Shown one piece after another: positions 1-7,100 of a DNA stretch of 12,756 nt; positions within the stretch are counted from its first letter, which is position 1; every line of letters starts with the position of its first letter. Source of the stretch: Isotricha intestinalis (lineage: Eukaryota; Ciliophora; Litostomatea; Vestibuliferida; Isotrichidae). The notes beneath the pieces were generated by a model. The model saw only the letters and a list, made by a program, of their open reading frames with translations, ran no database searches and was not told the origin of the DNA. The stretch is taken from assembly GCA_023807065.1 (NCBI GenBank), contig JAJJLU010004468.1, positions 1 through 12,756 on the forward strand, given 5' to 3'. A program made the translations under genes and the position numbers.

Positions 1-11
1 AGAAAGTCGAA

Positions 12-410
12 TTATTTTAATATATTGTTCATTATTAAATTAAATTTATCTATTTGAGATATAAAATTATTTCTTTCTTTTGTTTCCCAAAAAGTTTTTT
101 GTGAATAATAAACACTTTACTGTTTTCATTATTTTTTCAAGTTCATATGAATATGAAGAACAAAATTGAAAATATTTTATTGTTTTTGGAATGTATTCTT
201 CAAATTTAAAATTAATAGCATTCAAAAAAATAAAAAATTATATTATCACTTCTGAATAAAAAGGAATTTTCATTTTGTTTTAATATTATACTATTATTTG
301 TATTTGCCATATCTTACTTTTAAAATAGTTTTCATAAATTTGTAAATAATTAATGAAAGTTTTATTATCTAATTCTAAAGTTTTATCTTTTATATAGTTT
401 TAAGTTGACG
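12..410 (-). pseudogene. Decayed protein-coding gene in at least four frames
   Basis: No intact ORF is present, but the minus strand carries a series of protein-like open segments that follow one another in different frames. They run from 399 to a stop at 286 (37 codons, including LELDNKTFINYLQIYE), from ATG 310 to TAA 214-212 (32 codons, MANTNNSIILKQNENSFLF), from 222 to TAA 69-67 (51 codons, NFKFEEYIPKTIKYFQFCSS) and from 116 to TAA 14-12 (34 codons, YYSQKTFWETKERNN). One frame change falls at the T-run near 223-240 and another near 116, as expected for small indels. A further segment with RKTFEYYNIKFK lies upstream near 470-520. Composition, with Trp, Cys, Glu and Asp spread through the segments, is more protein-like than the neighbouring A/T sequence. 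Several indels in 400 bp favour a true pseudogene over one sequencing error. The family is not recognised and the gene may continue past the left edge. Confidence 0.5.
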
Positions 411-885
411 TTCATTTTTTATAAAAAATCAATAAAGAAAAAATATATAAAATTTAATTATATATTATTCATTATTTTAAATTTAATGTTATAATATTCG
501 AATGTCTTTCTAAAATATAAAAAATTGAATATTTTAAATATAATTTAAATATGATTTTATTAATATTAAATTATTTTAATTTATAATTTCTAACTTCATT
601 TCAAGAAAATGTAAAATACACATAAATGATTCTAATCATAATGGAGTCTACACAAACAATAACTTTTTTGATAAATCAAAATAATTAATAATAACAAATT
701 AAAATATAAAAATAACAATCATTTATATTTGTATTTTGATTCATTTCTTAGGTAAAATAACATAATAAATAAAAAACATCTAATTTTATTCTTTCAATAT
801 AAATCTATAACTAAAATAAGAAAATAAAACAAATTTTTATGATATCTTAATAAAAATATAAAAATAATGAAATTTCAATTTATGA
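411..885. other. A/T-rich intergenic stretch without a supported gene
   Basis: Apart from the possible upstream extension of the left-edge relic (about 470-520, minus) I see no gene here. A 34-codon plus-strand open frame (580-681, ending at TAA 682-684, with HINDSNHNGVYTNNNFF) reads like protein. It has no neighbouring support, and a frame of that length is expected by chance in such DNA. No tRNA-like or other structured RNA was visible. Confidence 0.4.
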
Positions 886-1506
886 AAATATAAATATATT
901 TTAAAAAAACAGATTATATTTCAAAAAATAGAATCTTATAAAAGAAAATTAGAATTAAAAAAGCAATACTTAGACAATAAATATTTAATTTATATTATGA
1001 ACAAAAATCCAATCAATAAAATTACAAAAATAATAAATTAAATGAAAAATAATAAAAATAAAAAGAAATAGGAATATTATTAAAATGTGAAAATCAAAGA
1101 AATCAAATATCAAATATAATGTAATCATTACATACTTTAAATTCATTATAAAAAATATGATACTAAAAATACTCTATAATTAAGCAATTTGGTGGTAAAA
1201 TTAGTAATTAGAATCATATTAATCTTAAAATATTTTAAATTAAAAGAAATATATAATGATTATTGCATCCATCAAATTATTCATTTATAATAAAGACTAA
1301 GTTCTTCAAGAAAACTTGTTAGAATTGAGACCAATTCTATAATGTTATTAATAATATAAATGATTCTTTTGAATAAATTCTGTCATTTTTATAAATGTAA
1401 AATTAGATTCTTTAATGAACTTAAAAAAAGTGAAAAGGAATTGATAAATTACAATTACAATTAAAAAATTTAAAAAAAAATAAATTTTTTTTAAATATAT
1501 TATAAA
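886..1506 (+). pseudogene. Possible plus-strand gene relic, several frames
   Basis: A chain of protein-like open segments runs on the plus strand. They are 886-1038 (51 codons, including ESYKRKLELKKQYLDNKY), a segment around 1185-1300, 1329-1373 (DQFYNVINNINDSFE, ended by TAA), 1360-1461 (34 codons, RFFNELKKSEKELINYN) and about 1434-1500 (KLQLQLKNLKKNKFFL). The last three change frame but would join into one Lys/Glu/Leu-rich, probably helical C-terminal part. Stops lie where a Gln codon could have stood (CAA to TAA). No family is recognisable. The frames were picked by eye from several, so chance cannot be ruled out. Support is weaker than for the left-edge relic. Confidence 0.3.
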
Positions 1507-1529
1507 AATATTAAATGATAAAATTTATT

Positions 1530-1579
1530 AGGCTTACAATATACATATTTATTACTGCAATAAAGTAATAAAAAAGCCT
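1530..1579. repeat. Nested inverted repeat (hairpin)
   Basis: An outer perfect 6-bp inverted repeat, AGGCTT at 1530-1535 and AAGCCT at 1574-1579, encloses an inner perfect 9-bp stem, TTTATTACT at 1548-1556 and AGTAATAAA at 1564-1572, with a 7-nt loop GCAATAA. The spacers between stems are very unequal (12 nt and 1 nt). The outer arms are unusually GC-containing for this A/T desert. The element lies about 150 bp beyond the cyclin stop codon, so it could be transcribed in that gene's 3' flank. It could also be a remnant of a small mobile element. Confidence 0.5.
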
Positions 1580-1600
1580 TGAGAATTTTTTTTAATAAGT

Positions 1601-1676
1601 ATTATCATTATTAATAAAAGTACTATATAATTTATAAATTTATTAAACATATCCTTATTATTATCATTATTAATAA
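1601..1676. repeat. 17-bp direct repeat pair
   Basis: ATTATCATTATTAATAA occurs at 1601-1617 and again at 1660-1676, 59 bp apart. It lies just beyond the 3' end of the cyclin gene. The sequence is low in complexity, so slippage or local duplication is a sufficient explanation. Confidence 0.45.
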
Positions 1677-1726
1677 TATAAAATCAACTAAGTAGTTAAA
1701 TAACAATTAAAAAAATCATAAAATTT

Positions 1727-2323
1727 CTAAAACAAAATATTTTTCCAATATTTTTTGATTTTAATGCAGTAATTATCATAATCTTCTTCATTGATATACA
1801 TATTAAAATCAATAATATTCATAAATTCTAATTCCATATTTAATAATTCATCAGTTGGAATTCCACTAACTTTAGAATAATCATTATTTGAAATAAAAAA
1901 ATCATCATTATAATATTTATGTGTTTCCATAATACAAATAAATATAACTTTATGTAAGTTATTCTCACATAAAAAAAATTTCTTAGCTAATAATTTATCT
2001 AAAGCCATCATTGATAAAATTAATATCTCTTCATTAATATCAAGTAATTCAATGCATCTTATAATAAAATTTTCAATATCTAATTTTTCAATAATTGAAT
2101 TATTTTCATTATTTTCACTATCGGAATCAGTATCAATATTATTTTGTTTATTTATATCAAAAATTGTAGAAGGACATTTAATTTTTGAAAAATGAGCTAA
2201 AATAGTTTGAATTATTTTTAAATAAATATTTAAAATAGAGGATATTGACATTGATGATTTTTGTTGAAGTTTATTTATTGATATTGGAAAATTTGAATTA
2301 GATGAAATAATAGTATTACTCAT
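1727..2323 (-). CDS. P-type / Pho80-like cyclin
   Basis: Cyclins of the Pho80/Pcl/CycP group bind and activate a cyclin-dependent kinase (Pho85 or CDK5-like), for example in phosphate signalling, polarity or the cell cycle. The 198-residue protein shows the group's signature order. A short N-terminal helix SISSILNIYLKII lies at 26-38. An Asn/Asp/Ser-rich acidic insert of low complexity spans about 45-80. The cyclin-box core runs from about 82 to 187. Its hallmark part, at 123-175, reads NLHKVIFICIMETHKYYNDD followed by NNDYSKVSGIPTDELLNMEL and a final NIIDFNMYI. This corresponds to the family pattern with 'KVGGI', 'ELN.LE' and 'LDF.L.V'. Length is usual for small Pho80-like cyclins. The start ATG lies in an AAAATG context and is the first in the frame; the stop is TAG. 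No intron is needed. The gene is divergent from the RPAP2 homologue and shares a 524-bp intergenic region with it. The CDK partner and pathway are not visible here. Confidence 0.82.
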   Translation of the reverse strand: MSNTIISSNSNFPISINKLQQKSSMSISSILNIYLKIIQTILAHFSKIKCPSTIFDINKQNNIDTDSDSENNENNSIIEKLDIENFIIRCIELLDINEEILILSMMALDKLLAKKFFLCENNLHKVIFICIMETHKYYNDDFFISNNDYSKVSGIPTDELLNMELEFMNIIDFNMYINEEDYDNYCIKIKKYWKNILF

Positions 2324-2353
2324 TTTAAATAAAAAAAAAATTTAATCTAATCC

Positions 2354-2361
2354 TTTTTATA
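2354..2361 (-). promoter_or_regulatory. Candidate TATA box of the cyclin gene
   Basis: On the minus strand TATAAAAA, flanked by G residues (GG before, GG after), lies about 31-38 nt upstream of the cyclin ATG. The flanking Gs make it stand out. TATA-like strings are common by chance in such DNA, and the 5' UTR would be very short. Confidence 0.25.
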
Positions 2362-2440
2362 CCTTTTTTATTGGAAAAAGTTAAAAGAATAATAAGACGA
2401 ATTTTTTCTTGATTTCTTAAGGTAATAAGCATGTTTATCA

Positions 2441-2504
2441 TTTTTTTTTGTTTTTTTTTGTTTTTTTTTTGAGATTTTTGAATTTTTTTTCATTTTGATT
2501 TTTT
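2441..2504. promoter_or_regulatory. Helically phased T-tracts in the divergent promoter
   Basis: T9-G, T9-G and T10 follow without interruption from 2441 to 2470. Further T-runs have centres near 2477, 2486, 2494 and 2501. The spacing is about one helical turn (10-11 bp). Phased A/T-tracts are known to curve DNA, and long dA:dT tracts exclude nucleosomes. The tract lies centrally between the cyclin and RPAP2 start codons, so a role in opening the shared promoter is a reasonable inference. Confidence 0.4.
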
Positions 2505-2574
2505 GAAGAAATTGAGTTTGTCATTTTTTGAAATTCAATAAATCCAACTTCTTTTTTTCTTGTTTCTGGCTTTT

Positions 2575-2582
2575 TATAAATA
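2575..2582 (+). promoter_or_regulatory. Candidate TATA box of the RPAP2 gene
   Basis: TATAAATA follows a small GC-containing patch (CTGGC) and lies about 100 bp upstream of the proposed 5'-UTR splice donor and 265 bp before the ATG. Position and consensus fit a TATA element of the plus-strand gene. Chance occurrence is likely enough to keep confidence low. Confidence 0.25.
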
Positions 2583-2683
2583 AAAAAAATTCATTTAAAA
2601 AGGAGTTTTAAGTATTATACTATTAAATATTAAGATTCTTTAAAAACAAATTTTTTGGTATTAATTGTTGAGGATCCATCAGA

Positions 2684-2777
2684 GTGAGTAAATATTTTTT
2701 AAATTTTTTTAAATTTATCCTAAAAAAAAATATATTAAAGTTAATTTTTTTTTGAAAAAATATATTTTTCGCTTCAG
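2684..2777 (+). other. Probable 5'-UTR intron of the RPAP2 gene
   Basis: A near-consensus donor GTGAGT at 2684-2689 ends a GC-containing island (GGATCCATCAGA just before it). A pyrimidine-rich stretch ending in CGCTTCAG gives an acceptor at 2777, so the intron would be 94 nt. A branch-point-like GTTAAT lies at 2740-2745, 33-38 nt before the acceptor end. The sequence between acceptor and ATG 2848 has in-frame stops, so splicing would only join 5'-UTR. These two splice-site-like strings are the only GC-bearing words in about 170 bp of A/T, which is the main argument. Confidence 0.5.
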
Positions 2778-2847
2778 ATATAATTAAAATTAATAAATAA
2801 AAAACATTTAAAAAAAATTAAATTACTCCTATTAAAATATTTATAAA

Positions 2848-3612
2848 ATGGATAAAGAAAAAAAACTAAAAAAATTAAAAAATAAAAAAAAGGATATTAT
2901 AACATTAGGATCTTCTTCAATTAATATTAACAAAAATAATAAATTAGAAAAAATTTTAACTCAACCTCTTTCATCGAAATTACCAAATAATAAAAATATA
3001 ATATATGATAAATTTATATTTGAACAAAGTAGAGAAAATATAATTTTAATTTCTAAAATAATATTTCAAATTGAAATTTTATTTTCATATACTAATAAAA
3101 TAGATATTAAAGTATGTAATTTAATATCTCCTTTAATTTCAAAAACTCATTTTGAGAATATAAGAGAAGAAAGAGATGCAAGAAATATTTGTTCAAATTT
3201 TTTATGTTCTAATAAAATAGAAAGAAATAGAAATTTTTCTTTAAATTATAATCCAAAAAAAAAAGTTTTTGATGAAGATAGTAATTTCAATTATTTTTGC
3301 TCTGAAAAATGTTATGATGAATATAATAAATTTTTATCTTTAAGTATTTCAAACTATAATTATTTATTATTATTTACTTTAGATTCAATTTATCTTTTTT
3401 CAATTTTACACGAATATTTTGAAGAAAATATTTATTTAAAAAAAATAGGAGAAATTGCAGATGAAATGATTCATTCTTTTAAAAAAAACAATATTAAAGA
3501 TATAAATGAAATTAATGATTATTTAGATTTAGAAAGAATTAAATATTCTAAAATATTAATTGATAATTTTGATGAATTATATGAAGAAGTTAAAAAAGAA
3601 ATTAATATTTAA
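2848..3612 (+). CDS. RPAP2: Rtr1/RPAP2-family RNA polymerase II CTD phosphatase homologue
   Basis: Rtr1/RPAP2 proteins remove phosphate from the RNA polymerase II C-terminal repeat (mainly Ser5) and take part in polymerase nuclear import. The 254-residue protein has a Lys-rich N-terminus (2-15) that could act as a basic localisation signal. A helical region spans about 55-90, and the family core follows. In that core, REERDARNICSNFLC at 106-120 gives the first zinc pair (C115, C120; C-x4-C) in the typical 'ER...CxxxxC' setting. YFCSEKCYDEYNKFL at 149-163 gives the second pair (C151, C155; C-x3-C) in the typical 'FCS.KC' setting. In yeast Rtr1 the fourth ligand is His; here it is Cys. The C-terminal part (165-254) is helical and poorly conserved. 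Length is close to yeast Rtr1. The ATG has an AAAATGG context and follows several upstream stops; the stop is TAA. It is divergent from the cyclin gene. Family assignment is by motif; activity is not shown. Confidence 0.8.
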   Translation: MDKEKKLKKLKNKKKDIITLGSSSININKNNKLEKILTQPLSSKLPNNKNIIYDKFIFEQSRENIILISKIIFQIEILFSYTNKIDIKVCNLISPLISKTHFENIREERDARNICSNFLCSNKIERNRNFSLNYNPKKKVFDEDSNFNYFCSEKCYDEYNKFLSLSISNYNYLLLFTLDSIYLFSILHEYFEENIYLKKIGEIADEMIHSFKKNNIKDINEINDYLDLERIKYSKILIDNFDELYEEVKKEINI

Positions 3613-3642
3613 AATTCAATTTAAAAATTAATTAAAAAAAAA

Positions 3643-3648
3643 AATAAA
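3643..3648 (+). terminator. Candidate poly(A) signal of the RPAP2 gene
   Basis: AATAAA lies 31 nt after the RPAP2 stop codon, followed by a T-run (3653-3660). Position is typical, but the hexamer is frequent by chance in this composition. Confidence 0.3.
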
Positions 3649-3681
3649 ATTTATTTTTTTAATTGAAAAATAGAAAAAAAT

Positions 3682-4113
3682 ATGGGAAATGAGTTAAAAA
3701 GAGAAATCAATGAACAAAGAAAAACAAATGAAAAATTAAAAGAATATATAAGAAATTCAGATATGAAAAAGTTTGAAAATAAAAAAAAAGATTTGGAAGA
3801 TGAAGTACAAAATTTGAAGGATAAGAAATTAAAAATAAACAATGAATGGAAAGAAAACGAAACAAAAAAAAATAATTTAGATAAAGAATTGAGAAATTTG
3901 AGAGAAGAAAAAAAAAAAGAACTTGAGGAACTAAAAAAGATATTATCTGAACAAAAAGATTTGTTGAATAAATTATAAAAAAAAAATGTTGAAGAGCAAT
4001 TAAAAAAAGAAGAAACAAATTTAAAAAGAGAAATAATAGAATTGAATAGACAAAAAGAATCGCTTAAAGAAAATATAGAAAAAAAAAAAAGAGAAAATAA
4101 TAACAATACTTAA
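3682..4113 (+). pseudogene. Coiled-coil frame interrupted by one in-frame TAA
   Basis: From ATG 3682 the frame runs 98 codons to TAA 3976-3978. The same frame then continues without shift for 44 more codons to TAA 4111-4113, with the same Lys/Glu/Leu heptad character on both sides (KDLLNKL, stop, KKNVEEQLKKEE). A CAA to TAA change (Gln to stop) would account for it. The whole product is predicted coiled coil without other domains. It starts only 70 bp after the RPAP2 stop, has no room for an obvious promoter, and ends 22 bp from the convergent giant gene. It resembles that gene's coiled-coil tail in the same order: an NS-acidic start, FE..K, LEDE, and EII(E/D)L near the end. Best reading: decayed 3' end of a paralogue. 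Alternatives are a short functional 98-residue protein, read-through, or an assembly error. The long minus-strand frame over the same bases is a Phe/Ser-rich shadow. Confidence 0.5.
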
Positions 4114-4135
4114 TTTTATTAAAATAAAAAATTTT
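4114..4135. terminator. 22-bp tail-to-tail spacer with poly(A) hexamers on both strands
   Basis: The spacer between the two convergent stop codons contains AATAAA on the plus strand (4123-4128) and on the minus strand (4120-4115). It is part of an imperfect A/T palindrome centred on A6T6. Transcripts of the two frames must overlap at their 3' ends. If the plus-strand frame is dead, the minus-strand 3' UTR simply runs into it. Confidence 0.3.
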
Positions 4136-7100
4136 TTAATTTTTTTTTCTCACTTTCTTCCTCTCTTCTCTTAAATCAATAATTTCTTGACTAATTTTAT
4201 TTTTATCATCATATAATTGTTGTATTTTCAGCTGATATTCTTTTTCTATTTTTTCATTCTTTTCATTTTGTTCCTTAACCTTTTTTGTTTCTTCTTCCAC
4301 TTCTTTTTTTTTTTTATCTATAAGTTCTTTATACTCTTTTTTTACTTTTTCTTTTTCATTTTCTCCATTATTAATCTTTGTTTTAAATCTTTCATTTTCT
4401 TTAGTTAATCTTTCTATATCTTGTTCTAATATTTCTAATTCATCTTCTAATTTTTTTATTTCATGTTTTAAAATTTCAAAATCCTCGGAGTTTGTAAATT
4501 TTTTAATTTCATCTATTTTAGTTAATAAATCTTTTTCTTCATTCCTTAATTCTTTTAATTCTTCTTTTAATTTTTCTTCATTTTGACTTTCTGTGTTAGA
4601 AACTGAATTTCCTTGTTGTCGATTATATATTTCTATTTCTCTAGGTTGATAAGTTCTAGGCTCATATACTTCAAATTTTTTTTCAATGTTTTTATTAAAA
4701 GATATAATTTCTTTTTTCAATAAAAAATAATAATTTAATACTCCTATTGCAATGTCACTTATATAAAAAATAATTAAACATATGTTTATTTTACAATGCC
4801 ATTTAGTTGAATTATATTCTTCTTTCATTAGATTATTATATTTTCTAATATTCTTTGAAATTGTATTATAATAAGAAACAGAAACAATAACTAAAATTAA
4901 ATTAATGAATAAAAGAACATGAACAAAAGAATATATAATAAATCCATATAAACCATAATCATAGGATATAAATTCAAAATTGAAGGATAAAATTATTAGA
5001 TATATAAAAGTAAATATAAATAAAACAATATTCTTATCTCTTGAGAAATTTCTTATTTTTAAAATATGACTAATTGAACCATTTGGATTTTTTCCAACAT
5101 AAGTTTCTTTATATAATTTAATTATAGTATCTCCATCATAACTTTGAGGATTAAGTTTTAAATTAGTATTTTTACTAATAAAATCAGATAATTTCATTTC
5201 ATCAATTTGTTCATATATCTCATCATTTTCATTATTATTATAAACTAAATTTTTAGCATCTAAATTACATTTACCATCAATAAGAGTACAAATAGAATTA
5301 TCTGTATTTAATTTAAAAGAAGGAATTTCATGAGATATTTTAAAATCTGTTAATATTTTACCATCTGTTTTTTTATTAGTATAATAAATATAATAATCAC
5401 CAAAATTAACTTTAGTATAATCTGTTAAAGATGAATCTTCAGATGGTTTTATTTGAATATCATTTATTGGGCAATCATTATCAGATTTCATTTCATTTCC
5501 TTGACTATCATAACCACATAATTTGGAACCTTTTTTAAGAAAATCAGTATATTTTTTATTATTTTCATCTAATGTTATTTTTAAATTATTTCTCCAATAA
5601 TATAATTTTTCTTCTTTTTTAGAATCTCCATAGCCTTTGTTTTTTGTGCCTTTAAATGTGTTAAATATAAATTCATCTCCTTCTCCTATTTTATATATTG
5701 GCTTTTTTTTCCAATTTTTTTCTAATCCTTTAAAGTAAGGATCATTATATTCACCTTCACTAAGTAAAACCAGAATTAATATTATTATTATTATTGTGAA
5801 TAAGAAATTAAAAATTATAACAAGATTCTTTTTATTTTTAAAAAATCTTATTATTCCATATCTTTTTGGAACAAAAGTTAATCTATGAGTATAATAATAA
5901 TAAAACCAAAAAATAACTAATAACATTAATATAATATCAAACAATATTATGATTAAATTTAATCGTTCAAAATCACTAAACTTTTTATATTCTTCATATA
6001 AGTTAGTATCAATAAATTTGAAAATATAATTTTTAAATAAATTATGCATTCTAATTATATGTGAACATAAACTTATATTTATAATAATACACACCACTAT
6101 AAATAAGGAAAAACCATATAAAAATTTTTCATATTTTTTTTCTTGTTCATCAAAGAAATAGAAATTGAAGCCTAATAATATAATAAAAATAAAATGTATA
6201 AATATTAAATAGCCATTTTTCCCATTACTATAATTTTTAATATTTATAATAGAATTTAACAAGTTTTTTGTTTTACTTATATTTTCAATAAAACTCCTAT
6301 TCAATCCTTTATAAGTCCTTGCAAATAAATAAACTTTTTTATTTTCATAAACACCTTCATTAATTTGAATATCATTTTTAGAGAATAAATTTTGTAAATC
6401 AGTTTCATCAATTTTAAGATAATCATCCATATTTTCATCATTTCCTGGGCAATTTTTTTTATCAACATTAAGACAATCAATCTTAAAATGTTGACAAATA
6501 TCATTATCATAATTAGCATCTGTACAAGGAGATTCTCTTGTTGAAATTTTAAAATCTACTAATATTTGTCCATTTATATATTCATTTGAATAATGTAAAT
6601 AATAATCATTATTTTTATCTAAAGGAATATTTTTACAATTTGGAATATTTGTTTGAGTAGGTGATTGATTGATAGAAATATAATTAATTGGGCAGTCTTC
6701 ATTGTCTGGAAAATAAAGACCATTTCCTTTACTATCAACTCCACATTTTTTTGTATTTTCTTTTTGATTTTTAAAGATATAAGGATAGTTAAATTTATTA
6801 TCTTTTCTTTCATATTCAAAATAATTTTCCCTAAATTTAGTGAAATAAACTTCTGTGTTATTTAGACTATATGTCTTATCTTTTATTCCATTGAATGAAC
6901 CTAATGGGATTGAATTTTTATCTGTTGATTTAATATTATAGATTGGAGGTTTATTCCAATTTTCTCTAATATCTTTTATATAACCATCACTAAAGTCTTT
7001 TTTCTTTAATAATTCTATACATAAAATTAATGGTATTAATGAAAAAAGAAGAAAAGTTCCTATAAAATAATATATTTCAGGTTTTCTTCTTAATTTTATT

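Noticed and set aside
580..681. 34-codon plus-strand frame with NDSNHNGVYTNNNFF
   Set aside because: It is protein-like but isolated; frames this long are expected by chance in about 12 kb of A/T-rich DNA.
3651..4106. Minus-strand 151-residue Phe/Ser-rich open frame
   Set aside because: It is the antisense of the Lys/Glu-rich coiled-coil frame; poly-Phe/Ser composition is the usual shadow of Lys/Glu codons.
3610..4113. Ciliate-type reassignment of TAA/TAG to Gln to read through the stops
   Set aside because: The 2209-codon gene, the cyclin and the RPAP2 gene use CAA for Gln and have no internal TAA or TAG; the standard code explains them fully.
4217..4408. Plus-strand Phe-rich frame opposite the coiled-coil tail
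   Set aside because: It is a shadow of the Lys/Glu-rich tail of the giant gene, with no independent support.
6301..6865. Short open frames on both strands inside module 4
   Set aside because: They overlap strongly supported repeated-domain coding sequence and have Ile/Met/Lys-rich shadow composition.
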